NCBI GenBank assembly: GCA_003229235.1
Contig: QIIH01000052.1
Location: 1-7,839, forward strand
Reading direction: 5' to 3'
Length of the DNA stretch: 7,839 nucleotides
Source: Flavobacteriales bacterium
Lineage (GTDB): Bacteria; Bacteroidota; Bacteroidia; Flavobacteriales; Flavobacteriaceae
This document shows, one piece after another, positions 1-6,760 of the stretch. The position numbers and the translations under genes are program-made. The first letter of the stretch is position 1. Each line of letters starts with the position of its first letter. Under the pieces are notes generated by a model that worked only from the letters and a program-made list of their open reading frames with translations, did no database searches and was not told the origin of the DNA.

Positions 1-30
1 ACCTAACCTTGGCAATTATTCTGTTAAACG

Positions 31-61
31 TTGTCAATTCAGGCCTTCAACCTTACCTTTG
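31..61 (+). promoter_or_regulatory. Putative flavobacterial promoter of the SCO gene
   Basis: TTG at 31-33 is followed after 20 nt by TACCTTTG at 54-61. This matches the Bacteroidota/Flavobacterium sigma factor consensus TTG-N17-23-TANNTTTG in both boxes and in spacing. Transcription would begin around 66-69, leaving a leader of only about 6-9 nt before the ATG at 75. Pattern match only; no transcription data. Confidence 0.55.
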
Positions 62-74
62 TAAAAATCTTTAG

Positions 75-743
75 ATGCTCCAATTTTTTGCGAAATACAA
101 GTTTTTTGGAATCGTCCTTTTAGTGCTTTCAGCCATTATTATTAGCGTGATGTATTACGCTTTAAATACACCGGATAAACTTAAAATTTTTCAGCCTGTA
201 GATATTAGCGACGAATCGCTATTAGATCCATCGATACAATTTGTAAAAAAATACCATACCATATCCGATTTTAAGCTCATTAATCAAAACGGCGATACTA
301 TTACGCAAGACGATTATCCCGATATTTATGTGGCCGATTTCATTTTTACTACTTGTGTGGGTATTTGCCCAATAATGACGCAGCATATGGTTCAGATTCA
401 AGAGGTTTTAAAAGACGAACCTCGCGTAAAATTACTTTCACATTCGGTTACTCCAGAGATCGATTCGGTAGCACAGCTTAAAAAATACGCACTCCAGAAA
501 GGTGTTAACGATTCAAAATGGAATTTAGTAACAGGCGATCGCAAGCAAATTTATGACTTGGCACGTAAGTCGTATATGGTTGCCGTAGACCTCCCAGAAG
601 AGCAAGCCTATGGCATGATACATACCGAGAACTTTGTGCTAGTCGACTCAAAAAAGCGCATCCGTGGGATGTATGACGGCACCAGTCCAGACGATATCGC
701 TCGCTTACTCGAAGAGATAGAGATTCTTAAAAAAGAAAGATAA
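75..743 (+). CDS. SCO1/SenC family copper chaperone (thioredoxin-fold, membrane-anchored)
   Basis: 222-residue protein of the SCO1/SenC/PrrC family, which delivers copper to, or reduces, the CuA site of cytochrome c oxidase on the outer face of the inner membrane. Seen: one N-terminal hydrophobic segment at about residues 11-28 (signal anchor), then a thioredoxin-like domain with the copper-binding pair Cys94 and Cys98 in TTCVGICP, and the distal ligand His183 in GMIHTENFVLVD. The element SVTPEID (124-130) matches the family's SxDPexD stretch. All three copper ligands are present, so it should be functional. The ATG at 75 is preferred because the next Met (residue 26) would delete the membrane anchor. 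It has its own promoter just upstream, and feoA follows after 80 nt with a separate promoter. Some SCO proteins act as thiol-disulfide reductases rather than oxidase assembly factors; no oxidase gene is visible here to decide. Confidence 0.93.
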   Translation: MLQFFAKYKFFGIVLLVLSAIIISVMYYALNTPDKLKIFQPVDISDESLLDPSIQFVKKYHTISDFKLINQNGDTITQDDYPDIYVADFIFTTCVGICPIMTQHMVQIQEVLKDEPRVKLLSHSVTPEIDSVAQLKKYALQKGVNDSKWNLVTGDRKQIYDLARKSYMVAVDLPEEQAYGMIHTENFVLVDSKKRIRGMYDGTSPDDIARLLEEIEILKKER

Positions 744-766
744 ACTCGTTTTTTACCTATTAACTT

Positions 767-795
767 TTGCAATTGCCGCAGATGTCTTATTTTTG
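767..795 (+). promoter_or_regulatory. Putative promoter of the feoAB operon
   Basis: TTG at 767-769 and TATTTTTG at 788-795 are separated by 18 nt, fitting TTG-N17-23-TANNTTTG. Transcription would start near 800-803, giving an A/T-rich leader of about 21-24 nt before the feoA ATG at 824, with no Shine-Dalgarno sequence, as is usual in this phylum. I see no convincing Fur or DtxR-type operator palindrome over the boxes, although iron regulation is expected for feo genes. Confidence 0.55.
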
Positions 796-823
796 TTGTT
801 TAAAATCAATCTAAATAAGAATA

Positions 824-1048
824 ATGACCACCATTGCCCATTTAGAAAGGGGAGAAAAAGGAATCATACTCGATTTCCCTATAGATTCGGTACCCTTAAA
901 GCTATTAGAAATGGGATGCCTACCTGGGCTTGAAGTAGAATTAATACAATTGGCGCCTTTTAGAGATCCGCTTTATTTAAACATCAATGGCAGTCATGTT
1001 GCTATTCGATTAGAGACGGCTCAAAGAATAAACATCGAACGTATTTAA
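824..1048 (+). CDS. feoA: Ferrous iron transport protein A (FeoA)
   Basis: 74-residue cytosolic protein with the SH3-like FeoA fold, a partner of FeoB needed for efficient Fe(II) uptake in several bacteria. Seen: the family pattern LLEMGCLPGLEVEL (about 27-40), then DPLYLNINGSHVAIR (48-62) and the closing ETAQRINIERI. The length is normal for a stand-alone FeoA. Five nucleotides separate its stop from the feoB start, so the two are almost certainly cotranscribed and translationally coupled. A flavobacterial promoter sits about 30 nt upstream. Confidence 0.95.
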   Translation: MTTIAHLERGEKGIILDFPIDSVPLKLLEMGCLPGLEVELIQLAPFRDPLYLNINGSHVAIRLETAQRINIERI

Positions 1049-1053
1049 GCAGC

Positions 1054-3153
1054 ATGGCCAAACAGTTAAATGTTGCGCTTATCGGGAATCCCAATACTGG
1101 GAAGACGTCTGTCTTTAATCAACTTACAGGCTTAAATCAAAAAGTTGGTAACTACCCCGGAATCACTGTCGAAAAAAAGGAAGGAATTTGCAAGCTCGAA
1201 AGAGGGGTAAAAGCACATATTCTAGATTTACCCGGCACCTACAGTCTTAACGCCTCTTCTTTAGACGAGAATGTAGTGATAGAGGTACTGCTCAATAAAA
1301 ACGATAAAGATTTTCCCGATGTTGCTGTGGTAGTAACCGAAATTGAAAACCTAAAGCGCAATTTATTGCTCTTTACTCAAATTAAAGATCTTGGGATTCC
1401 AACGATACTGGCAATCAATATGGCCGATCGTATGCAGCGTAAAGCCATTAGCTTGGATGTTTCTGCTTTAGAAAAAGAGTTGAACACCAAAATTGCCCTT
1501 ATTAGTTCGCGCAGAAACACTGGCTTTGATACCCTTAAACAACTAATCACCAATTACAGACAACTTTCGCTCGAGCCATGTTTAAATGCTTCTGCCATTG
1601 CACCAGAATACTTTGAAAGGCTGCAACGTGCCTTTCCAAACCAAGATTTATACAAGCTGTGGTTAGTAATTACTCAGGATGTTAACTTCGGAAAAATTGA
1701 GCGTAATACTACCGATCTCACGGCAACTTTTAAAACCGAATCTAAGAGTAACCTAAAACGCCTACAGCAAAAAGAGACGATAAAAAGATATCAATATATC
1801 AATCAGGTTTTAAAGGACACCCTTCATATAGACAAGGCAAATGCCACAGACCTTCGTTCTAAATTAGATCGTGTTTTAACCCATCACATCTGGGGCTATG
1901 TGATCTTTTTTTCGATTCTAATGCTCATCTTCCAAGCGATTTTTGATTGGTCGGTGTATCCAATGGAATTTATCGACAAGAGTTTTTTAGCTTTGAGTGA
2001 ATTCACCAAAAGTTCGATGCCCTCAGGGGATTTTACCAATTTAATTGCCGAAGGAATTATTCCTGGCCTTGGCGGAATTGTAATTTTTATTCCGCAGATT
2101 GCCTTTTTGTTTTTATTTATCTCACTGCTCGAAGAAAGTGGCTATATGAGCCGTGTGGTCTTTTTAATGGATCGTGTAATGCGTCGTTTTGGCTTAAGCG
2201 GAAAGAGTGTCGTTCCGCTAGTTTCTGGTACTGCCTGCGCCATTCCGGCTGTTATGGCTACACGTAATATCGAGAATTGGAAAGAACGTTTAATTACTAT
2301 TTTGGTGACACCTTTTACTACCTGTGCGGCCAGATTACCGGTGTATTTAATTATTATCTCGCTTGTTATTCCAGAACAGCGAGTGCTTGGTATTATTAGC
2401 TTGCAAGGTATAACGCTTATGTTTTTGTATATGCTAGGGTTTGGCTCTGCGTTATTTTCGGCTTGGGTTTTAAATAAGGTATTACAGATACAATCTAAGA
2501 GCTTTTTTGTGGTAGAAATGCCTAATTATAAACTCCCAATGATTAAAAATGTTGGGATAACGGTAATCGAAAAAACCAAGTCTTTTGTAGTAGGAGCGGG
2601 TAAAATTATCCTAGCAATTTCTGTAATTCTTTGGGTGTTGGCCTCTTATGGTCCTGGCGATTTTAATGATGCAGAAGATATTGTAAAGGTTCAGACATTA
2701 GATCAGGAATTAAGCCAAGAAGAATTTGAAACCAAAGTAGCTTCTTTCAAACTAGAGCATTCTTATATAGGAATCGCAGGAAAGGCTATAGAACCAGCAG
2801 TAAGACCTTTGGGTTACGACTGGAAAATTGGGATTGCGCTTATAAGTTCGTTTGCGGCACGTGAGGTTTTTGTAGGTACGCTTGCAACTATTTATAGTGT
2901 TGGAAGTGAAGAAAAGGAAACTATTAAAAACCGAATGGCAGCAGAGGTCAATCCAGTATTAGGAACACCTTTATTTAATTTTGCCAGCGGAATATCACTT
3001 CTTCTCTTTTATGCTTTTGCAATGCAATGTATGAGTACGCTGGCCGTAGTGAGAAGAGAAACAAATAGCTGGAAGTGGCCTATGTGGCAGCTTTTTAGTA
3101 TGACAGCAATTGCGTATATTGTTGCTTTAGTAGCCTATCAAATTCTTAAATAA
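1054..3153 (+). CDS. feoB: Ferrous iron transport protein B (FeoB), G-protein-coupled membrane permease
   Basis: 699-residue inner-membrane Fe(II) transporter. Seen: an N-terminal GTPase domain with G1 GNPNTGKTS (11-19), G2 Thr38 in NYPGITVE, G3 DLPG (58-61), G4 NMAD (122-125) and G5-like ISSRRNTG (150-157). A helical linker runs to about residue 270 and is followed by the polytopic domain with two gate repeats. Conserved gate elements are SGTACAIPAVMATR (391-404), TPFTTCAARLPVY (419-431) and AAREVFVGTLATIYS (601-615). Cysteines at 395, 424 and 659 lie in or near the predicted pore path. The length is in the normal range, with no frameshift. The usual Asp-Ala before the NLxRNL motif is Thr-Glu here (95-96). 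A charged segment at about 536-570 is an insertion between membrane helices. Preceded by feoA (5 nt gap) and followed after 3 nt by the cysteine-rich accessory gene. Confidence 0.97.
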   Translation: MAKQLNVALIGNPNTGKTSVFNQLTGLNQKVGNYPGITVEKKEGICKLERGVKAHILDLPGTYSLNASSLDENVVIEVLLNKNDKDFPDVAVVVTEIENLKRNLLLFTQIKDLGIPTILAINMADRMQRKAISLDVSALEKELNTKIALISSRRNTGFDTLKQLITNYRQLSLEPCLNASAIAPEYFERLQRAFPNQDLYKLWLVITQDVNFGKIERNTTDLTATFKTESKSNLKRLQQKETIKRYQYINQVLKDTLHIDKANATDLRSKLDRVLTHHIWGYVIFFSILMLIFQAIFDWSVYPMEFIDKSFLALSEFTKSSMPSGDFTNLIAEGIIPGLGGIVIFIPQIAFLFLFISLLEESGYMSRVVFLMDRVMRRFGLSGKSVVPLVSGTACAIPAVMATRNIENWKERLITILVTPFTTCAARLPVYLIIISLVIPEQRVLGIISLQGITLMFLYMLGFGSALFSAWVLNKVLQIQSKSFFVVEMPNYKLPMIKNVGITVIEKTKSFVVGAGKIILAISVILWVLASYGPGDFNDAEDIVKVQTLDQELSQEEFETKVASFKLEHSYIGIAGKAIEPAVRPLGYDWKIGIALISSFAAREVFVGTLATIYSVGSEEKETIKNRMAAEVNPVLGTPLFNFASGISLLLFYAFAMQCMSTLAVVRRETNSWKWPMWQLFSMTAIAYIVALVAYQILK

Positions 3154-3156
3154 ACG

Positions 3157-3321
3157 ATGGATTTACAAACAATATTGGTCTTAATTATCTTCGGCATAGC
3201 ACTTGGTTACTTGCTTAGAAAGTTTGTATGGAACCCCATCTTCGAAGCGCGTAAACGAAGTATTGGGACCTTAGATGGTGGTAAAACCAAATGTGGCGAT
3301 AAAGATTGTGGTTGTCACTAA
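3157..3321 (+). CDS. FeoB-associated cysteine-rich membrane protein
   Basis: 54-codon gene starting 3 nt after the feoB stop. The translation begins MDLQTILVLIIFGIALGYLL, giving one membrane helix at about residues 5-20. It continues with a basic stretch (RKRS, 32-35) and ends in the cysteine cluster CGDKDCGCH with Cys46, Cys51, Cys53 and terminal His54. One short hydrophobic helix plus a C-terminal Cys-rich tail, encoded directly after feoB, is the hallmark of the FeoB-associated Cys-rich membrane protein family (functionally FeoC-like in position, but unrelated in sequence). A role in Fe(II) handling at the membrane is plausible but unproven. The stop codon overlaps by 4 nt with the stop of the convergent minus-strand gene. 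Confidence 0.88.
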   Translation: MDLQTILVLIIFGIALGYLLRKFVWNPIFEARKRSIGTLDGGKTKCGDKDCGCH

Positions 3322-3722
3322 TTAGGAATCCAACGTAATTCTAAACAGTAATCTCTCTCTTCAAAAGGTGTCGTAGTAACTGGATAAGGCATTAAGCCTG
3401 TTACTAACATTTTCCCTTTTGCCGACTCAAATAATACAGGTTCTGTACCTGTTATTATCCCTGCGGGGATTTTTATCTCGACTACTCTCAGATTTTTATT
3501 CTCATTTTCGATTAGATTAATTTTAACTATTGCCCAGCCAGCCATAATACAAGTTACATCGCTTGGGCAACGCGAATCTGAAACTACCTCTTGAAAGTGC
3601 ATTTTCTGACCCTTTTTCACTAAGTGAACATCCTGCTTTAATTTAAATATTTCGGAGGTCGAATCTTGAGCTTGTAACACGATGGTACAGCTAAAAAATA
3701 AAATAGTTAGAAATGTCTTCAT
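3318..3722 (-). CDS. Secreted protein of unknown function with DSRCPxDVxC motif
   Basis: 134-residue protein of no known function. Seen: a Sec signal peptide (about residues 1-18, ending VLQAQ, with likely signal peptidase I cleavage near 18/19), so a periplasmic or secreted product. A mature beta-rich domain follows, with a distinctive motif SDSRCPSDVTCIMAGWA (48-64) carrying Cys52 and Cys58, and a third cysteine, Cys126, near the C-terminus. I recall the DSRCP-x5-C-x3-G pattern from uncharacterised exported bacterial proteins, but cannot give a family name. Cys52 and Cys58 could form a disulfide or bind metal; this is inference. The gene follows the ABC permease by 31 nt with no clear promoter between, so it may be the last gene of the metal-import operon. 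An early cysteine (Cys12) lies inside the hydrophobic segment and makes a poor lipobox, so a lipoprotein is less likely. Confidence 0.8.
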   Translation of the reverse strand: MKTFLTILFFSCTIVLQAQDSTSEIFKLKQDVHLVKKGQKMHFQEVVSDSRCPSDVTCIMAGWAIVKINLIENENKNLRVVEIKIPAGIITGTEPVLFESAKGKMLVTGLMPYPVTTTPFEERDYCLELRWIPN

Positions 3723-3753
3723 GCTTTAAAGTAAGAAAAAATGATGCCAATGT

Positions 3754-4914
3754 TTATCCTCTAAACAAAAAGAAGTCTTTTTTAAGGTGTTCAATATGTT
3801 CTTCTTTGTTGGTGATAATATATTCCAGGGCCTGAGCTGTAAAGCTCTTCCCCTTTTCGGTTAAGGATACAACTTGATCGTTAATAAGTATCATATTGTT
3901 ATCTGAGGCTAGTCTTAAAACCGTTCTAGAACGTACTTTTTGCCAATTAATATGTTCGTTTAAGTGATTAATATGGCGTTCGCTTATTTCGGAATGATTG
4001 TTTAAATGCAGCAAAAATGTGAGTAAAGAAACTTCTATCCGTTGCCGTTTCTGTCGATGCAGTACTGCGATGAGTCCTTTACTTGGAGCAAATAAATATA
4101 CCATTAAAAACAACAACATTAACATTGCTGTAATCGATCCTGCAATAGAAGCATCTAAATAATGAGCTAGCCAATAACCAGAAATGGCGCTAAACACTCC
4201 AAAAAGCACCGATAACAAGATCATTTTTTTAAGATTATTGGTAAGTAGATAAGCTGTAGCCGCTGGCGAAATCATCAGTGCCACTACAAGAATTGCTCCC
4301 ACAGCATCAAATGCGCCAACTATTGTTACAGACGAAACAGACATTAAACCATAATGCATCACAACCGGCGAAAACCCTAATGCCGAAGACAAGCCAACAT
4401 CGAAAGTGCTCACTTTTAGCTCTTTAAAAAAGGCAAACAAGAGTGCGAGGGTTACCAATAAGATAATTCCTATCACCCATAGCGACTTTGGGCCCATATC
4501 GGTGCCACCCATATCAAAGCGTTCAAACGGAGCAAAAGCCAATTCGCCCAGCAAAACGGCATCAACATCCATATGTACATCGCTGGCATTTTTTGCAATC
4601 AACAACACGCCAATACTAAACATGGCAGGAAAAACCAACCCAATGGCAGTATCTTCTTTAACCAGTCCGGTTTTCTGAATAAATTCTACCAAAACTACCG
4701 TAATAACACCGGTTAATGCAGCTAGAAAAATAAGTAGTGGAGACGACAAATCGTGTGTTATAAAAAACCCTATTACAATCCCTGGTAAAATTGAATGACT
4801 AATCGCATCGCTAATCAAAGCCATTTTTCTTAGCACCAAGAATACCCCAGGAATGGCACAAGCGATCGCTACCAAACTCGCAATAAGTTGTATTTCTATC
4901 TGTGGAGCGCTCAT
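3754..4914 (-). CDS. Metal ABC transporter permease (ABC-3 family) with C-terminal winged-helix-like tail
   Basis: 386-residue inner-membrane permease of the ZnuB/MntB/TroC-TroD (ABC-3) family for Mn, Zn or Fe import. Seen: about eight to nine hydrophobic segments across residues 10-280, the family signature LISDAISHSILPGIVIG (33-49), and the conserved DAVGAILVVALMISPAAT (203-220). After the last membrane helix (ending near 280) comes a soluble tail of about 100 residues, which ordinary ABC-3 permeases of about 270-290 residues lack. The tail has helices at about 294-306 and 311-322, a basic third helix VRSRTVLRLASD (327-338), then a strand-turn-strand wing MILINDQVVSLTEKG (341-355) and a final helix ending EHIEHLKK. 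This reads as a winged helix. The start overlaps the upstream permease stop by 4 nt (ATGA), implying coupled translation and roughly equal dosage. Substrate is not determinable from the permease alone. Confidence 0.93.
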   Translation of the reverse strand: MSAPQIEIQLIASLVAIACAIPGVFLVLRKMALISDAISHSILPGIVIGFFITHDLSSPLLIFLAALTGVITVVLVEFIQKTGLVKEDTAIGLVFPAMFSIGVLLIAKNASDVHMDVDAVLLGELAFAPFERFDMGGTDMGPKSLWVIGIILLVTLALLFAFFKELKVSTFDVGLSSALGFSPVVMHYGLMSVSSVTIVGAFDAVGAILVVALMISPAATAYLLTNNLKKMILLSVLFGVFSAISGYWLAHYLDASIAGSITAMLMLLFLMVYLFAPSKGLIAVLHRQKRQRIEVSLLTFLLHLNNHSEISERHINHLNEHINWQKVRSRTVLRLASDNNMILINDQVVSLTEKGKSFTAQALEYIITNKEEHIEHLKKDFFLFRG

Positions 4915-6026
4915 GTATTTTGTGAGTATAAATTTTGTGCTTCTTTATAGCCTTTAGGGGTTATCGCCCACATGGATCCGTCTAATATTACCCAGTCTTT
5001 ATCTACCAGCTGTTGCAGTGTAGCTCTTGTAAACCCATGAAAATTATTCAATATTTTAACTGCATGCGGATGCGAAATCTCTTCGTGGTCTTTGGCAATA
5101 TTGTACATAAAATAGAGCGTTTTTTTAAGCTCTAATTCTCTTCTGTTCTTGCGGAATCGAAGATGCCTAAAAACCAAGCCTCGTCCGGGGGAGAACAAAA
5201 AAGAAAACAAAACAAAAACCGACGCTACTAGTACAATCACTGGTCCTGTAGACAAATTGCGTTGAGTGGCGCTAATGGCCGTGCCAAAAACTCCAGAAAA
5301 TGCGCCAAAAAGAGCTGCCAAACCAATCATGACACTCAGCCTGTTTGTCCATTGTCTTGCCGCTGCTGCGGGCGCCAATAGCATCGCACTCATTAAAACA
5401 ACACCTACTGTTTGCAAACCAATAACGATAGCTAATACTATAAAAAATGTGATTAGATTGTCAATAAACCTAGTGTTAAAACCCAACGTTTTTGTATAAT
5501 CTGCATCAAACAATAGCAGCTTAAACTCCTTCCAGAATAGCAAGACAATCACAAGCGAAATGGCAGTTACTATTACCATAATCCACACGTCCTGTACCAC
5601 CAAAGTAGCTGCTTGCCCAAATAGATATTTGTCCAATCCTGCTTGATTGGCGTTTGGTTGCTTCTGAATATAAGTAAGCAGTAACATTCCGAGACCAAAA
5701 AATAAGGACAATACTAGCCCTAAAGCCGTGTCCGATTTTAAATGGGTTTTAGTTGTAATTCCTCGAATCCAAAAGGCACCGATAAGACCACTAACCAAGG
5801 CGCCAAGCAATAATACATTGCTATCCTTTACCCCTGTGATTAAAAATGCCAGTGCAATCCCTGGCAAAGCAGCATGAGATATGGCATCGCCTAATAAGCT
5901 TTGTTTACGCAGCACTGCAAAACTACCGAGCATCCCGCAAATAGCCCCTAAAACAGCTGTCCCCAAGGTGATAGTCCGCAGGGTGTAATCATTAATAAGC
6001 AACTCAAAATATTCGCCTAAATTCAT
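4911..6026 (-). CDS. Metal ABC transporter permease (ABC-3 family), second subunit, also with winged-helix-like tail
   Basis: 371-residue permease paralogous to its downstream neighbour; two different ABC-3 permeases in one operon suggest a heterodimeric channel as in TroCD, MntCD or SitCD. Seen: membrane segments from about residue 20 to 280, the signature [18 protein letters not shown] (44-61), and [18 protein letters not shown] (207-224). The soluble tail from about 288 to 371 starts very basic ([16 protein letters not shown]), then reads as helices (300-312, 319-328, 332-343) and a short wing [15 protein letters not shown] (345-359). This is the same pattern as the neighbour, including the T-x-K-G turn, but it stops about 12 residues after the wing. 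Overlaps the ATPase gene's stop and the next permease's start by 4 nt each (ATGA). Confidence 0.93.
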   Translation of the reverse strand: MNLGEYFELLINDYTLRTITLGTAVLGAICGMLGSFAVLRKQSLLGDAISHAALPGIALAFLITGVKDSNVLLLGALVSGLIGAFWIRGITTKTHLKSDTALGLVLSLFFGLGMLLLTYIQKQPNANQAGLDKYLFGQAATLVVQDVWIMVIVTAISLVIVLLFWKEFKLLLFDADYTKTLGFNTRFIDNLITFFIVLAIVIGLQTVGVVLMSAMLLAPAAAARQWTNRLSVMIGLAALFGAFSGVFGTAISATQRNLSTGPVIVLVASVFVLFSFLFSPGRGLVFRHLRFRKNRRELELKKTLYFMYNIAKDHEEISHPHAVKILNNFHGFTRATLQQLVDKDWVILDGSMWAITPKGYKEAQNLYSQNT

Positions 6027-6760
6027 TCCTGAACACTTACTTTATAATTGATTCCGTAGGTTTTAGTGAGATTATCGTCGTTAAATATAGAAGACACTGG
6101 GCCAGTAGCTATCTTCTTCACATTTAAAAATGTAACCCAATCAAAATACTCTGGTACTGTTTGCAAATCGTGATGCACTACAATAAGCGTTTTGCCAGCT
6201 TTGCGTAGTTCTTTTAATATTATAATAATGGCCTTTTCTGTAGTGGCATCAACCCCCTGAAATGGCTCATCCATAAAATAAATCGAAGCATTTTGTACCA
6301 AAGCACGGGCCAAAAAGATGCGCTGTTGCTGCCCTCCTGAGAGTTGGCTAATCTGCCTGTTTTTAAACGAGAGCATCCCTACTTTTTCGAGGGCCTCAAG
6401 GGCCGCCTTCTTTTGCTTTGCTCCAGGGCGCTTTATCCATCCAAGGCTGCCATAAGTACCCATTGTTACCACATCTAAGGCCGTAGTAGGAAAATCCCAG
6501 TCTACACTGCCTTTTTGCGGTACATATGCCACTAATTGTCGTTGTTTGTGATAGGGTTTCCCGTAAATCGCGATACTTCCAGCAATAGGTTCAATAATGC
6601 CCAAAATAGCTTTAATTAGCGTAGATTTTCCGGCGCCATTAGGCCCAACAATTGCCATAAGTACCCCTTCAGGAATGGCCAAATCTATATCCCATAAAAC
6701 AGGCTTATAATTATAGGCTACGGTAAGATCATCTATACTAACTGCTATTTTTGGTTCCAT
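6023..6760 (-). CDS. Metal ABC transporter ATP-binding protein (Mn/Zn/Fe type)
   Basis: 245-residue cytosolic ATPase that powers the two ABC-3 permeases. Seen: Walker [10 protein letters not shown] (39-47), Q-loop Gln82 in [16 protein letters not shown] signature LSGGQQQR (140-147), Walker B YFMDEP (161-166), D-loop region GVDATTE (169-175) and switch His197 in VVHHDL. All catalytic elements are intact and the length is standard. The text [17 protein letters not shown] (85-101) is typical of MntB/SitB/TroB-type ATPases for manganese or iron, which leans away from a strict ZnuC assignment. Its start overlaps the SBP gene's stop by 1 nt (TAATG). Confidence 0.96.
   Translation of the reverse strand: MEPKIAVSIDDLTVAYNYKPVLWDIDLAIPEGVLMAIVGPNGAGKSTLIKAILGIIEPIAGSIAIYGKPYHKQRQLVAYVPQKGSVDWDFPTTALDVVTMGTYGSLGWIKRPGAKQKKAALEALEKVGMLSFKNRQISQLSGGQQQRIFLARALVQNASIYFMDEPFQGVDATTEKAIIIILKELRKAGKTLIVVHHDLQTVPEYFDWVTFLNVKKIATGPVSSIFNDDNLTKTYGINYKVSVQE

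Noticed and set aside
1..74. Possible 3' end of an upstream plus-strand gene (frame 3 is open and ends TAG at 72-74, directly before the SCO ATG)
   Set aside because: Only 23 codons are visible with no recognisable motif, and the stretch contains a good promoter match; treated as non-coding.
721..760. Rho-independent terminator after the SCO gene
   Set aside because: A short TTCTT/AAGAA complementarity and a later T-run exist, but the stem is A/T-only and the T-run is not adjacent to it.
796..826. Fur-type box near the feoA start (AATAAGAATAATG)
   Set aside because: A/T-rich similarity only; no inverted symmetry like a 19-bp Fur box.
3436..3452. Hairpin ACAGGT-TCTGT-ACCTGT downstream of the feo operon, as a possible terminator
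   Set aside because: Only 6 bp, no T-run after it on the plus strand, and it lies within a coding sequence; likely chance.
3723..3753. Separate promoter for the secreted protein gene (minus strand TTG and TACTTTAA)
   Set aside because: The -7-like box lacks the final TTTG match and the spacer is only about 14 nt, outside the 17-23 range.
4406..4678. 90-codon plus-strand ORF inside the first permease gene
   Set aside because: Lies antisense to a well-supported membrane protein; its low-complexity Ser/Lys/Pro-rich translation has no recognisable domain and no promoter.
5266..5499. 77-codon plus-strand ORF inside the second permease gene
   Set aside because: Antisense shadow of a conserved permease, with no recognisable protein features.
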